From a virus, in IMG/VR virus record IMGVR_UViG_3300043436_004687, positions 259,099 to 323,098 of that record: a DNA stretch of 64,000 nt. The stretch is one strand, 5' to 3'. Each line of letters opens with the position of its first letter. The first letter of the stretch is position 1. Below the pieces are notes generated by a model. It was not told the origin of the DNA. It made no database searches and saw only the letters and a program-made list of their open reading frames with translations. A program made the position numbers and the translations under genes. This document shows, piece by piece, positions 7,492 to 15,942 of this stretch.

Positions 7492-8079
7492 TTATTTATT
7501 ATAAAATTTTCGAAAATTTTCTAAATAACTATAAATATTGTTCTTACCTATATCATTTTTGGAATGTACTATATATTCAAACATTGGCAAACCTGGAGTG
7601 TCCATATAAAATTCTCCTAACCATTTAGCACAATCTAAACCAGTTCTTTCTCTTCTATTTGTTCCACTAAAGTCTGCTAAATCATGATCAAAAGAAATTA
7701 ATTCTGGAATTCCATTGTTTAAAATATATCTAATAAATTCACGATATGTTCTAACCACTACCCATTTATTTGAAGTATCATAAAATTCACTAAGTGGATT
7801 ATTTTCTTTTTTTAAAAATAAATAAACATCCATCGGAGTTCGCTCATCATCCAAAAATAAATTATATTTTTTAGTTGGTAACGAAATAGAACTTCCCAAT
7901 AAAATATCTTTTTTAAGTTCTTCAATTCTTTTTCTATAGTTAAGTCCTTCTTCGATTAGTTCTTTTGGTGGTGAATAACCATGAATTGAAGCTAGTGAAG
8001 TTAAATTAGACACTTCACCACCAAGAAAGATAATATAGTTACTTAATTCATCTATTAACAAATCTTTATTGTTTTTCAT
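7492..8079 (-). CDS. cREC-like (cyclic-phosphate processing receiver) domain protein
   Basis: 195 aa. An N-terminal helical region of about 70 residues is followed by a receiver-like domain: LFLDDERTP (75-82), a WVVVRTYREF strand-helix, ISFDHDL (128-134) and YIVHSKN (170-175). LDDER, FDHDL and HS-x-N are the hallmarks of the cREC family, predicted from comparative genomics to act in RNA or nucleotide end processing. The genome also encodes an RNA ligase (15929-17239), which fits RNA repair, although the two genes are about 8 kb apart. Domain call good; reaction unproven. Confidence 0.75.
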   Translation of the reverse strand: MKNNKDLLIDELSNYIIFLGGEVSNLTSLASIHGYSPPKELIEEGLNYRKRIEELKKDILLGSSISLPTKKYNLFLDDERTPMDVYLFLKKENNPLSEFYDTSNKWVVVRTYREFIRYILNNGIPELISFDHDLADFSGTNRRERTGLDCAKWLGEFYMDTPGLPMFEYIVHSKNDIGKNNIYSYLENFRKFYNK

Positions 8080-8230
8080 AGATTTTTAATTTAGTTTTAA
8101 GAATTTCATTTTGATGCTCAAGTTTTTCATTTTTATCTCTTTCTTCGTGAAAAGCAATAAAATACATAAACGTTGCAATACAAACGAAAATAAATGGGAA
8201 TAATAGTTTATCAGTTTTTGTTTCTTTCAT
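8066..8230 (-). CDS. Small single-span membrane protein (54 aa)
   Basis: MKETKTDKLLFPFIFVCIATFMYFIAF has one membrane span followed by a charged helical tail (EERDKNEKLEHQNEILK) that could be a coiled coil. This layout resembles a phage spanin or Rz-like subunit, but that is not claimed. It overlaps the cREC-like gene by 14 nt and is joined TAATG to the upstream gene. Confidence 0.7.
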   Translation of the reverse strand: MKETKTDKLLFPFIFVCIATFMYFIAFHEERDKNEKLEHQNEILKTKLKIYEKQ

Positions 8231-8403
8231 TATAATTTTATATTTAATTCGAAGTTTAATAATTTAGCTTCTGATTTCATTTCTTTTAATTTTTCGGTTT
8301 CATCTTTAACTTTTCTTTCTTGAGTTTTAATTAAATAAGAAAGCTCGTTATATCTATCTTGCTTTGATTTTTTCATTAAATTGTTAAATGGATGGTTATT
8401 CAT
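8230..8403 (-). CDS. Small coiled-coil protein (57 aa)
   Basis: MNNHPFNNLMKKSK then a long heptad-like charged helix (LIKTQERKVKDETEKLKEM). Its TAA stop overlaps the next ATG. The pairing with the membrane protein at 8066 hints at a two-component membrane complex; that is inference only. Confidence 0.7.
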   Translation of the reverse strand: MNNHPFNNLMKKSKQDRYNELSYLIKTQERKVKDETEKLKEMKSEAKLLNFELNIKL

Positions 8404-8407
8404 ATAT

Positions 8408-8734
8408 TTAATTTTTTACTGTTAACATATCTAAAAAAATGTTTCTATCTTTATTCTGTAAGTGATGGAATTTATTTTCTATCAGATACTCTAATGCTTT
8501 TAAACATGCTGAGTTTATATCAAATCTTTTAGTTGATATATTAGGAGTACCAACAGTTTTATCGTTGCTATTATAACAAATGGTCCAACCATGATTCCCA
8601 CGCCATATTTTCATGTGGCACATAGTCTCATTTATAATTATTGTGGAACTTAAAGCATTTAATAATGTTTCCGTATCATATTCACCTAATGCAATATAAT
8701 CTTGTAAATCTTCAATAGTCTTAATTTTTTTCAT
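8408..8734 (-). CDS. Hypothetical protein (108 aa)
   Basis: Soluble protein with a tryptophan/glycine segment (MKIWRGNHGWTICYN) and a C-terminal helix. It overlaps the gene at 8721-8915 by 14 nt. No family recognised. Confidence 0.75.
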   Translation of the reverse strand: MKKIKTIEDLQDYIALGEYDTETLLNALSSTIIINETMCHMKIWRGNHGWTICYNSNDKTVGTPNISTKRFDINSACLKALEYLIENKFHHLQNKDRNIFLDMLTVKN

Positions 8735-8915
8735 TTTCTATTTTTTTATTATATAATTCTATAATCTCTTTAATTGTAAATTCTTCTGTATCATCTGAAT
8801 TATCTTTTAATTCACAAAATCTTTCTTCTTGGTTGCCATACATAATAGAAAATCGACTATTTTCGTTTGTAATAAAATCTAATAATCCTTCACAATATTC
8901 ATTTAATTTATCCAT
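8721..8915 (-). CDS. Hypothetical acidic protein (64 aa)
   Basis: Acidic protein (DNSDDTEEFTIKEIIELY) coupled by overlaps to the methyltransferase upstream (8 nt) and to 8408-8734 downstream. The strong negative charge could suit a DNA-mimic or partner protein, but nothing specific is seen. Confidence 0.7.
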   Translation of the reverse strand: MDKLNEYCEGLLDFITNENSRFSIMYGNQEERFCELKDNSDDTEEFTIKEIIELYNKKIENEKN

Positions 8916-9705
8916 TATAATCTTTTTTATATATTTCTAAATATTTTTGTTTTATTTCTTTGGTTTTTAAATGTGGGAATTCTCTACGTATTAAACCCAT
9001 CTTATAAAAACGTTCTTCTTTTTCAATCAATATACTCTTCCTATTCAACCTATCTGCACAAACTCCAACGCCATTAACGCCTCTACAAGGATCTAAAATA
9101 ATATCACCCTCATTTGTGTACGTTTTTATAAAATATTCAATTAAAGCTTCTGGTGTTTGTGTTGGATGTATCGCTAATCTTTGTTTGTCACTTGCAAATT
9201 TTAAAATATTCCTAGGGTACCTATCTGTATTACCACCACCACTAATATCTTTAGTATTTTTGTTGTATAATTCACATTTATCCGCTATTTCTTTTCTTTT
9301 AGTAAAAGAATTAACTGGTTTATGGCCTTGTGTTTTTTGTGGATTATAAAGACATTGTTTCTTATAAAAAACCATTAAGTTTTCACTTGCTTTTAAAGGG
9401 GCTTTTTTACAATTTAACCCTCCAGTTGCTGAAGTTTTTTCCCATATCCATTCATATTTAAAATATTTTAATTGTGAACTACCTAAAGTAATGTTAAATG
9501 GTGGTTGTGCTTTAGCTATCACCACCCCATTATCTAAAAGTATTCTCCAAGTTTGTTCCCAAAATAGTTCTAAATCTATTGGGGTATCCCATTTAGCTTT
9601 AGTTGTATTGAATGGAGGGTCAATAAATATCATTCTCACTGAATTACTTTCTAACGTGGGCATAATATGTTCTAACTTACCTAAAAATTCATTTTTATAA
9701 CTCAT
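8908..9705 (-). CDS. DNA adenine/cytosine-N4 methyltransferase
   Basis: 265 aa from the ATG at 9705. Catalytic motif IV DPPF at about residues 29-32 comes first, followed by a target region and a C-terminal HPTQTPEALIEYFIKTYTNEGDIILDPCRGVNGVG block with the SAM-binding motif. That is the beta-class order (PF01555-like). The SAM loop is CRGVNGVG where FxGxG is usual, so activity is not certain. No restriction gene is adjacent, so it is probably an orphan protecting phage DNA or altering expression. Confidence 0.88.
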   Translation of the reverse strand: MSYKNEFLGKLEHIMPTLESNSVRMIFIDPPFNTTKAKWDTPIDLELFWEQTWRILLDNGVVIAKAQPPFNITLGSSQLKYFKYEWIWEKTSATGGLNCKKAPLKASENLMVFYKKQCLYNPQKTQGHKPVNSFTKRKEIADKCELYNKNTKDISGGGNTDRYPRNILKFASDKQRLAIHPTQTPEALIEYFIKTYTNEGDIILDPCRGVNGVGVCADRLNRKSILIEKEERFYKMGLIRREFPHLKTKEIKQKYLEIYKKDYNG

Positions 9706-10081
9706 GTGGGTAAGGAACAAATTTAAATTCTTTTATTGATGAATGGTAGAGGTTATCCATTGGTCCTTCAAATGGATGATAATAAATTCCACTTTCATTT
9801 GCAGTATAACAAAAAGTACTATCTAAAAAACAACCACCATCCCTATTACAAGAACCTCCACCAAAATAATACATAGTACCTCCAATAGATTCATTTAATT
9901 TGTCTAACCCAGAAATTATAAATATATTTCCAGTAGAACCAACAATTATATCTCCTTCTTGTGGGATCCATTTATTTTGAATTTCTTCATTAAAAATCTT
10001 ATCTATTATATATTCTTTAGATAAACCTTTAAAATTATTTGGTAAAAAGAATTCTAAATCTTCTATATTAAACTTTTCCAT
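9695..10081 (-). CDS. Hypothetical protein (128 aa), glycine/cysteine-rich centre
   Basis: The central WIPQEGDIIVGSTGNIFIIS strand region is followed by a GGTMYYFGGGSCNRDGG patch, suggesting a small beta-rich fold. It overlaps the methyltransferase start by 11 nt. Similar small proteins occur in phages of Bacteroidota, but no function is known to me. Confidence 0.75.
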   Translation of the reverse strand: MEKFNIEDLEFFLPNNFKGLSKEYIIDKIFNEEIQNKWIPQEGDIIVGSTGNIFIISGLDKLNESIGGTMYYFGGGSCNRDGGCFLDSTFCYTANESGIYYHPFEGPMDNLYHSSIKEFKFVPYPHEL

Positions 10082-10126
10082 TATTTATTTTGTTTCATTA
10101 TTTATGCAATTATTTGTTTTGTTGCA

Positions 10127-10228
10127 TTATTCTTGCAACGATAAAAATTTTAAACGATAACCTACACACCACAAATCTATTCTGAAAAACCATTCACCCT
10201 CGTGTTTTCCAAAACCTATTCGTAACAT
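10127..10228 (-). CDS. Hypothetical micro-protein (33 aa)
   Basis: MLRIGFGKHEGEWFFRIDLWCVGYRLK: compact, aromatic and basic, with an ATG and a clean stop in a gap between longer genes. The GFGKHEGEWFFRIDLW pattern looks like a conserved phage micro-protein rather than noise. Function unknown. Confidence 0.6.
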   Translation of the reverse strand: MLRIGFGKHEGEWFFRIDLWCVGYRLKFLSLQE

Positions 10229-10260
10229 TCTATTTTCTTTATTTAATTTTAATTTGGTTA

Positions 10261-10455
10261 TTAACAATTGAAAATATATTTAATTAATTTTATTATTGAT
10301 TTTAAAGGGTGAACAAACCAAAATAAAGAATAAATTAAGTAATCCCATACATTATTAATTTCGAAATCAAATTCAACTAGACCTAATAAACAAAAACCAC
10401 TTATAATAAGTGATAACAATACTATGATTAAATAAATGTTTATAATTAACTCCAT
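10261..10455 (-). CDS. Small membrane protein (64 aa)
   Basis: Two hydrophobic stretches (about residues 4-26 and 38-60) separated by an acidic loop (EFDFEINN). Likely an inner-membrane protein. It follows 10458-10829 by 2 nt. Confidence 0.7.
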   Translation of the reverse strand: MELIINIYLIIVLLSLIISGFCLLGLVEFDFEINNVWDYLIYSLFWFVHPLKSIIKLIKYIFNC

Positions 10456-10457
10456 AT

Positions 10458-10829
10458 CTATTTTTTAATAATTTCTATTAATTTATTAAGACAAACTAAT
10501 TCTGCCTCTTCATAAGTTTCTAACCCCTCTTCTATAATTTCATATTTTCCATTTGTTCCATATCGAGACATATAGCTTTCAAAATTATTATGTTTATTTA
10601 TTTCATGATCTAAATTATATTTTTCTCTAAACCATCTAAAACTTTGTGAAAATGTTGGGGTTGAAATAAAAACAAAATCATCATTAACATCCATTGGATG
10701 ATAGAAAAATTGCAATTTCTTTGTTGCTGAACCATAAGCATTTTCAGTATAGCTTCCAATACATTCTTCATTAAACCCCAAACGTTTTAATTCAAATGCA
10801 ATTTCATAAGGTACAAAATCTTTATTCAT
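10458..10829 (-). CDS. PYE-family protein (P1), 123 aa
   Basis: Member of a paralogous family present nine times in the window in two subtypes. This P1 copy has FVPYEIAFELKRLGF at the N-terminus, a central FRWFREKYNLD and a C-terminal EEAELVCLNKLIEIIKK. It pairs with the P2 copy 10831-11229, one nucleotide upstream. Soluble; no enzymatic motif. Function unknown. Confidence 0.8.
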   Translation of the reverse strand: MNKDFVPYEIAFELKRLGFNEECIGSYTENAYGSATKKLQFFYHPMDVNDDFVFISTPTFSQSFRWFREKYNLDHEINKHNNFESYMSRYGTNGKYEIIEEGLETYEEAELVCLNKLIEIIKK

Positions 10830-10830
10830 C

Positions 10831-11229
10831 TTATATTATTTTTAATCCTTGTTGTAAACCAAATTCTAATGCTTCTTCATAAGTTTTAAACACTGTTAAA
10901 GAACAAGGGGCATCACCATCTAAACCTTTTTTATATACATTATACTCCCATTCAACTTTTCCTTTATCCCACCAACCAGAAGTTACTTCCACTGATATTT
11001 TTTTATCTTCTCTTAACCATTTTTGTAGTAATGATTGGGTTGGTGCATTACAACAATCTTTTAAATCATAATCTTTTTCATCAAAAGCTTCTCTAATATT
11101 GTGTAATATACTCCTATCATCATAGTAATGTTGTTGAGAAAGTCTTACTTCACCATAAACATTTTTATCAAAAAATCCCTTTTCTTTAGCTAATTTAGCT
11201 GTTTCAAAACTTATTAGTTGTTCTTGCAT
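10831..11229 (-). CDS. SFETAKLAKEKGF-family protein (P2), 132 aa
   Basis: P2 subtype of the nine-member family: LISFETAKLAKEKGF, central QSLLQKWLREDKKISV and C-terminal YEEALEFGLQQGLKII. Same plan as P1 (N-terminal helix, central W-x-R-E helix, C-terminal helix), with a variable beta-rich middle. Proteins of this plan are common in Bacteroidota phages and prophages. Confidence 0.8.
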   Translation of the reverse strand: MQEQLISFETAKLAKEKGFFDKNVYGEVRLSQQHYYDDRSILHNIREAFDEKDYDLKDCCNAPTQSLLQKWLREDKKISVEVTSGWWDKGKVEWEYNVYKKGLDGDAPCSLTVFKTYEEALEFGLQQGLKII

Positions 11230-11234
11230 AATTT

Positions 11235-11579
11235 TTATTTTATTAACCTCTGTCGTTTCAATTCATTTTCCACTTCTCGCCAATGAATTTTCATCTCTCT
11301 AATTGTGGTCATATATTTTTGGGCATAAGCACCCATTGTTTCACTAGGAATTGGTCGTTTACTTGGTCTATCATCTGTATAATCATATTTTAATATACAA
11401 TTCTTTTCATATTCTAATAATGCTTGAAATGCCCTTCTACTTTTCTCCCATGAAATATAACATTCCTCAGAACAAACTGGAACATCTACGGGCATACCCA
11501 TACACCCACAATCTCTTCCAGAACAACACAAGTGAACTTCGATTCCAATATTACAATTTAAACAATAACCCACATCCAT
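11235..11579 (-). CDS. Cysteine-rich putative zinc protein (114 aa)
   Basis: The N-terminal 45 residues hold a dense cysteine cluster (CLNCNIGIEVHLCCSGRDCGC, then VPVCSEECYISW), probably binding one or two zinc ions. The rest is a charged helix. The stop overlaps the start region of 11579-11899. Could be a nucleic-acid or protein adaptor. Confidence 0.75.
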   Translation of the reverse strand: MDVGYCLNCNIGIEVHLCCSGRDCGCMGMPVDVPVCSEECYISWEKSRRAFQALLEYEKNCILKYDYTDDRPSKRPIPSETMGAYAQKYMTTIREMKIHWREVENELKRQRLIK

Positions 11580-11899
11580 TATTTTATATTTTCAAGAGGG
11601 TAAGCATTTAATATAGTACTTTTTACGACAATAGCATCACGTGTTCCATCAAAATCATCATAACTAACATTAGCTTTTGCTTTATTGGAAGCTTCTTTTA
11701 ATGCAGCTTTTACATGCATGGTAGCGAATTCTAACATCAATTGTTTATTAGATTTTTCTTTTCCATTAATTTGTCCACACCAATGTAAATCAATATACTT
11801 TTCTAAGGTAATAAACTTTTTAAAAGTATTGGGCATATCATCATATATTTTTGAGTAATGATTATAAATCAATTCATCTGCTGTTGGTAATTTATCCAT
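11579..11899 (-). CDS. Hypothetical protein (106 aa)
   Basis: It starts LPTADELIYNHYSKI. A helical core (QLMLEFATMHVKAALKEASNKAKA) and the end ILNAYPLENIK form a pattern seen in many phage hypothetical proteins. Overlaps both neighbours by a few bases. Function unknown. Confidence 0.78.
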   Translation of the reverse strand: MDKLPTADELIYNHYSKIYDDMPNTFKKFITLEKYIDLHWCGQINGKEKSNKQLMLEFATMHVKAALKEASNKAKANVSYDDFDGTRDAIVVKSTILNAYPLENIK

Positions 11900-12284
11900 A
11901 ATAATTAAATTTTTTTACTGAAAAATGTTCTTGATTTATATAACCAAATTGTTGTAATACATCTAAATCTAACTTCCTTTGTTTATAACCAAATAAACTA
12001 ATGTGGTCAACTTGATCTATAAAATCTTTTGTTTTGATATTCAAACTATGCATAGTTATTGATCTATTTGGGGGTAAAAGATGATACCATAAAGTATAGT
12101 GCTTTTCAAAATCCAATCTACTATTAATAATTACTTTATGAATTAATTCTGGTTGTGGACAACTATAATTCATTTCAACCATAGGGTAAGTACACCTATC
12201 AGTTTTCAAAATCTCATATTCTATTATATCTCTTTCATTTCTAGAGAATCCTACTAATAAAGTTAATAATGGTTTTTTAATCAT
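11892..12284 (-). CDS. Hypothetical protein (130 aa)
   Basis: Hydrophobic N-terminal strand (KPLLTLLVGFSRNERDIIEY) too short for a signal peptide with a cleavage site. Mixed alpha/beta composition. No motif recognised. Sits between two unknown genes without spacing. Confidence 0.75.
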   Translation of the reverse strand: MIKKPLLTLLVGFSRNERDIIEYEILKTDRCTYPMVEMNYSCPQPELIHKVIINSRLDFEKHYTLWYHLLPPNRSITMHSLNIKTKDFIDQVDHISLFGYKQRKLDLDVLQQFGYINQEHFSVKKFNYYG

Positions 12285-12746
12285 CTATTCAAATTCTTTA
12301 GGACTAATACGGTATAATTCACAAATCCTTTCCTTTGTTAACCAATGCATATCTTTTATTCCATATTTAGTAATATCACTATTGTGAATTAACCATTTTA
12401 AAACTTTAGCCTTATTGTCTAACTCATCTAAGCATTCTTGAATTGAATTCATTCTCCTATGAGATTCAACCTGGAAAATCAATTCATTAATCTTATCTTG
12501 ATGTTTACGTTCTGCTTTTAATAATCTGGTATATTCTTTATACATATCTTCAGCACGAAATACTGACCAGTCAATTTTTGAATAAACATCTTCACCAACT
12601 ATTTGAAAACCATTGTAAAATCTACCCATTACATGTCTTAAATCTGGAATAAATATATAATCATCTTTATCATATCCCCATTCTTTAAGAAACCAATAAT
12701 AATCTTGTATTTTATTGCAAATTACCGCTGTTTTATATCTTTTCAT
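12285..12746 (-). CDS. Hypothetical protein (153 aa)
   Basis: First half alpha/beta (TAVICNKIQDYYWFLKEWGYDKDDYIFIPD), second half a long helix (DMYKEYTRLLKAERKHQDKIN). The N-terminal strand-loop and YIFIPDLRHVMGR could belong to a small Rossmann-like fold, but no binding motif is clear. Confidence 0.75.
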   Translation of the reverse strand: MKRYKTAVICNKIQDYYWFLKEWGYDKDDYIFIPDLRHVMGRFYNGFQIVGEDVYSKIDWSVFRAEDMYKEYTRLLKAERKHQDKINELIFQVESHRRMNSIQECLDELDNKAKVLKWLIHNSDITKYGIKDMHWLTKERICELYRISPKEFE

Positions 12747-13258
12747 AAATCACTAATTATTAAATTACAATCTAAACACTCGACTATCCAACCTTCAGTT
12801 TCCCCAAATTGATTATAATACTTAATTCTAGATTTTCTATGAGTATGTAAACATTTTTTTTGTTTGTTTAGCAATTTATCATTTTCTGCTTTAGTTTCTA
12901 AAATATTAATTATTGAATCAAATGTTTCTTGGATGTCAAAATTATTAAATTTTATTTGATTAACATTTTCTGGACACACTTCCTTTATTTTAGAACAAAC
13001 TTGAAGCAATAAATTCCAATCAGAGTCAAAATTTAATTTATTTTTTAATTCGCAAGGAAAACCACCAGTATAAATTAAAAAAATATCTTTAACACCTTCA
13101 TCAAAAATTGGTGATTTACCACCATCTAGTTTTAATTCTTTTTTTGAAAAACATCTTATATTTGAATATAATCCACCACAATATGAATAATCTGCTTCAT
13201 AATCATAAACGTAATGATAACCTAAAAAATCTAATATTAAATCATCTTTATAATCCAT
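12743..13258 (-). CDS. Hypothetical protein with C-terminal zinc-like cluster (171 aa)
   Basis: The N-terminal domain is unrecognised. The C-terminus KKCLHTHRKSRIKYY...IVECLDCNLII has C-x-H and C-x2-C ligands that would make one zinc site. ATGA overlap with 12285-12746. Confidence 0.75.
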   Translation of the reverse strand: MDYKDDLILDFLGYHYVYDYEADYSYCGGLYSNIRCFSKKELKLDGGKSPIFDEGVKDIFLIYTGGFPCELKNKLNFDSDWNLLLQVCSKIKEVCPENVNQIKFNNFDIQETFDSIINILETKAENDKLLNKQKKCLHTHRKSRIKYYNQFGETEGWIVECLDCNLIISDL

Positions 13259-13476
13259 TATATAAATTTATTAAAAAATTTGATTAATTTTTTATCTGTT
13301 TTAGTTACATTACTACAATGTAAAATATATTTTCTAGTTTTAAAATCAGCTTTTAAATAGTTAGAAACTAATTTATTTATATCGTCTTGTTCAACAATAG
13401 ATAAATTACTATCTATTTTAGTGCATTCATAATTACTTAAATTTACAACCTTTTTAACCTTTACATCTACTTCCAT
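13258..13476 (-). CDS. Hypothetical protein (72 aa)
   Basis: Start set at MEVDVKVKK (13476), whose ATG overlaps the upstream TAA (TAATG). Basic C-terminus (THKKLIKFFNKF-like). Function unknown. Confidence 0.7.
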   Translation of the reverse strand: MEVDVKVKKVVNLSNYECTKIDSNLSIVEQDDINKLVSNYLKADFKTRKYILHCSNVTKTDKKLIKFFNKFI

Positions 13477-13733
13477 TACGCATTCCAAACTTTAAATTTA
13501 TATAATCCTGATTTTGTTTTTTTACAAGAAACATGAAACGGAGTGTAAACATCACTTTCAATTTTAATACCATTATTTTTCTTTGTTTCTTCTAGTTTAA
13601 TTATAACATCTTGAAAACCACTAAAATCGTTTTTTTCATATGTTTTTGTTGAATATTTATCAATGTAAATATTAACAGCTGATAATTGAGCAGCAATATT
13701 AGTATTTTCGTTTAATTCTATATGTATTTTCAT
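13476..13733 (-). CDS. Hypothetical protein (85 aa)
   Basis: Beta-rich small protein beginning MKIHIELNENTN. No motif. Coupled to the downstream gene by TAATG. Confidence 0.72.
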   Translation of the reverse strand: MKIHIELNENTNIAAQLSAVNIYIDKYSTKTYEKNDFSGFQDVIIKLEETKKNNGIKIESDVYTPFHVSCKKTKSGLYKFKVWNA

Positions 13734-13737
13734 ATTT

Positions 13738-14862
13738 TTATTTATTTAAAATTACACCCATTCCATTACAATGTTCACATTCAATAAATGGTTTATTTAT
13801 TTCTTCCATTAGCTCATTTAAATATAAATCAACTTTTTCTTCTAAATCTTTTTGGTTTAACCCATTGATTGGTTTCTGAGTTGGATAATCAGTATACCCT
13901 TCTGGTGATGTTTGAAATATTTTAATTGACCTTGAGTTACGATATCTGGTTTCGTTTCTAGGTCTTCTTTTAGTACCCATAACAACAGAATATGGTATAG
14001 GTTCGTGAGAAATTACTTTTTCAACGGTTAAACAAAAATCATAATCAGAAGTAATTCTAGCATATTTTGGATCTATATTTAATTTAATGTGGTTTCTTAT
14101 TATTTTATAAAATTCTTTCCCAGAAATTGAACAAGGTCTTTCCATATGCAAAGCTGGGTGTGTTGCTAATGCATTTAATAAACTAGGTGTACTAATGTAT
14201 TTAGGTTTTTCAACATAAAAATTATCTTCTTCAGATAATAGTTCTATTTCAAAACTAACCTCTTCTAATTTACCCTCAATTGTGTCTGATTTTAAAACAT
14301 ATAATCCCCTAATATCTGAATCATAATCCATTTCATTAGATGGAATTACTTTAGGTGTTAATTCACTTTCTGGGAAACCCTCTTTTAATTCATATCTAAG
14401 ATTAGTGGTTTGATCAGCACTTTTAGTTTCTACTTTTTTAGGTAAATCCTTTATCCACCAAATACAAAATTGCCATTTAAAAAAGAAAAGATAAAACGCT
14501 GGTGACCATTCTTGCCTAGGTGAATTAAATTTGTCCTTCCAACCTAAACCAAGTTTCTTATAAACTATCGGATAACCTATCTCTAAATAATAATGATTTC
14601 CTAGTAATTTGAAAATTATATTTTTAGTTGTTTTACCCATTGGTAAATTTTTAAATTTTTTAGCATTTCTTAAATGGTCATTAGGCAATTTATCTAAATC
14701 CTCTTGAGATGTTAATTCTAATTTTCTGAATGTTATAATACTTCCATTAAAACTTCTAGGGTAAAAATAAGGTGTTCCATGGGTAATTTCACCTAAATAA
14801 TATTTTTTTATTGGTAATTTAAAAACACCTTTAATTTCTCTTATTAATTTTTTTATTTTCAT
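13738..14862 (-). CDS. Hypothetical protein (374 aa), aromatic core and C-terminal CEHC
   Basis: One of the largest unknown genes. A conserved-looking aromatic region (LGWKDKFNSPRQEWSPAF then FFFKWQFCIWW) lies at about residues 105-140 and matches a protein type seen in other large phages. A C-terminal CEHCNGMG could bind metal with other ligands. No membrane anchor is predicted despite the aromatic stretch. Function unknown. Confidence 0.8.
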   Translation of the reverse strand: MKIKKLIREIKGVFKLPIKKYYLGEITHGTPYFYPRSFNGSIITFRKLELTSQEDLDKLPNDHLRNAKKFKNLPMGKTTKNIIFKLLGNHYYLEIGYPIVYKKLGLGWKDKFNSPRQEWSPAFYLFFFKWQFCIWWIKDLPKKVETKSADQTTNLRYELKEGFPESELTPKVIPSNEMDYDSDIRGLYVLKSDTIEGKLEEVSFEIELLSEEDNFYVEKPKYISTPSLLNALATHPALHMERPCSISGKEFYKIIRNHIKLNIDPKYARITSDYDFCLTVEKVISHEPIPYSVVMGTKRRPRNETRYRNSRSIKIFQTSPEGYTDYPTQKPINGLNQKDLEEKVDLYLNELMEEINKPFIECEHCNGMGVILNK

Positions 14863-15197
14863 TATATGTTTGTATTTATCACATTTACATCCAAATAAAA
14901 ATCTGAAAATATGTGAATTGTGTAAATTATTCTATTATTTGGTTTACCTATACTTTTTTCAGTTTTAAAAATTCTCTCATCTGGTTTGGTTAAACAATCC
15001 TCTAAAGCTAAAATCATATCTTCAACTGGTTTAGCATCTTCAGTCCATGCCATTGCCATAATATCCATATCACTTGAAAGGCTACCATGCAAACCTAAAG
15101 CCCAACCACAATCTAATGCGGCTTTTCTAAAATCTTCCCACAAGCAAGCGTAAAATACAGCTCTACCATTTGTGATTACATGTTCTCTACTTTTCAT
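14862..15197 (-). CDS. Nucleotidyltransferase-like phage protein (111 aa)
   Basis: It opens REHVITNGRAVFYACLWEDFRKAA. The core GWALGLHGSLSSDMDIMAM carries a G-S-x-x-x-D-x-D arrangement like the catalytic strand of minimal nucleotidyltransferases. This family is common in phages. The GS and D-x-D residues are present, but no third aspartate is obvious, so activity is uncertain. Confidence 0.7.
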   Translation of the reverse strand: MKSREHVITNGRAVFYACLWEDFRKAALDCGWALGLHGSLSSDMDIMAMAWTEDAKPVEDMILALEDCLTKPDERIFKTEKSIGKPNNRIIYTIHIFSDFYLDVNVINTNI

Positions 15198-15378
15198 AAA
15201 TTAATTCAACTAATTGACCATCTTTCTTCACCCAATAATTATGGTTTTTTATTTTTATAATAAATCTAGTAGAAGCCTCAGTCCTTAAACTTAATTTATC
15301 AGATATTAAAGGTATTTCAAATTCTTTAGTTTCTTTAATATTTCCAGTAGGATCAACCTTACATATTGTTGCTATCAT
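15187..15378 (-). CDS. Hypothetical protein (63 aa)
   Basis: Beta-rich small protein (CKVDPTGNIKETKEFEIPL, then RFIIKIKNHNYWVKKDG). Overlaps the start of 14862-15197 by 11 nt. Confidence 0.72.
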   Translation of the reverse strand: MIATICKVDPTGNIKETKEFEIPLISDKLSLRTEASTRFIIKIKNHNYWVKKDGQLVELIYEK

Positions 15379-15390
15379 TTAAGTAATTTT

Positions 15391-15549
15391 TCATAATTTT
15401 ATTAAAAATTTAATAAAATTATGAAAACTCGATTCTTCAATAATTTTATTACTCTCATTTAAATAAAAATTGGTTCTTATTGTAAAACTACTATTTGTAA
15501 TGTTTTTACTTATTACTAGTAATTTATTTTCAATTCTAAGATTAATCAT
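15391..15549 (-). CDS. Hypothetical protein (52 aa)
   Basis: Short frame MINLRIENKLLVISKNI with ATG and TGA, filling the gap between 15187-15378 and 15555-15764. Repetitive ATAAAATTATGA at its 3' end. Moderate support. Confidence 0.5.
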   Translation of the reverse strand: MINLRIENKLLVISKNITNSSFTIRTNFYLNESNKIIEESSFHNFIKFLIKL

Positions 15550-15554
15550 ATCAT

Positions 15555-15764
15555 TTAATTATTTTTATTTCTTAAAATATAAGGCAATCTTATTAAACTC
15601 CAAAATACTACCCATATGATAAAAGCATAATAATTATTTTCAACATATGTTAAATATTGTACAAACAATAGACTCCCAAAAATAAAAAATAAGAAGATTA
15701 AATCTCTTTTTATGGCTGGGAGTTTATCATACCATTTATTTAATTTAAATAAATGTTTAGTCAT
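15555..15764 (-). CDS. Two-span membrane protein (69 aa)
   Basis: Two hydrophobic segments (about residues 22-40 and 46-62) and a positively charged N-terminus and C-terminus (RNKNN), implying both ends in the cytoplasm. Overlaps 15757-15942. Confidence 0.72.
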   Translation of the reverse strand: MTKHLFKLNKWYDKLPAIKRDLIFLFFIFGSLLFVQYLTYVENNYYAFIIWVVFWSLIRLPYILRNKNN

Positions 15765-15942
15765 GACACTTGATCAATTTTTCTAATTTACTAATATGTT
15801 TGATAGTAACGTTATATGCATGTGTTAATACAGTGGCATGTCCATGCAATTTTGTAGCATTTATCATTTTACTTCTCTTATAATTTTCTTCTTTCAATTC
15901 ATTTATTAGTTCTCTAACACAATTTTCGCTAATTGTTTTCAT
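15757..15942 (-). CDS. Hypothetical protein (61 aa)
   Basis: Helical protein with HGHATVLTHAYN in the middle. Overlaps the 3' end of the RNA ligase gene by 14 nt and the next gene by 8 nt, so it is co-translated with them. Confidence 0.7.
   Translation of the reverse strand: MKTISENCVRELINELKEENYKRSKMINATKLHGHATVLTHAYNVTIKHISKLEKLIKCHD

Noticed and set aside
8066-8230. Calling the membrane micro-protein a spanin
   Set aside because: No lysis genes nearby and no lipobox partner.
9116-9349. Plus-strand frame of 77 codons
   Set aside because: Antisense to the DNA methyltransferase, whose motifs prove the minus strand is coding.
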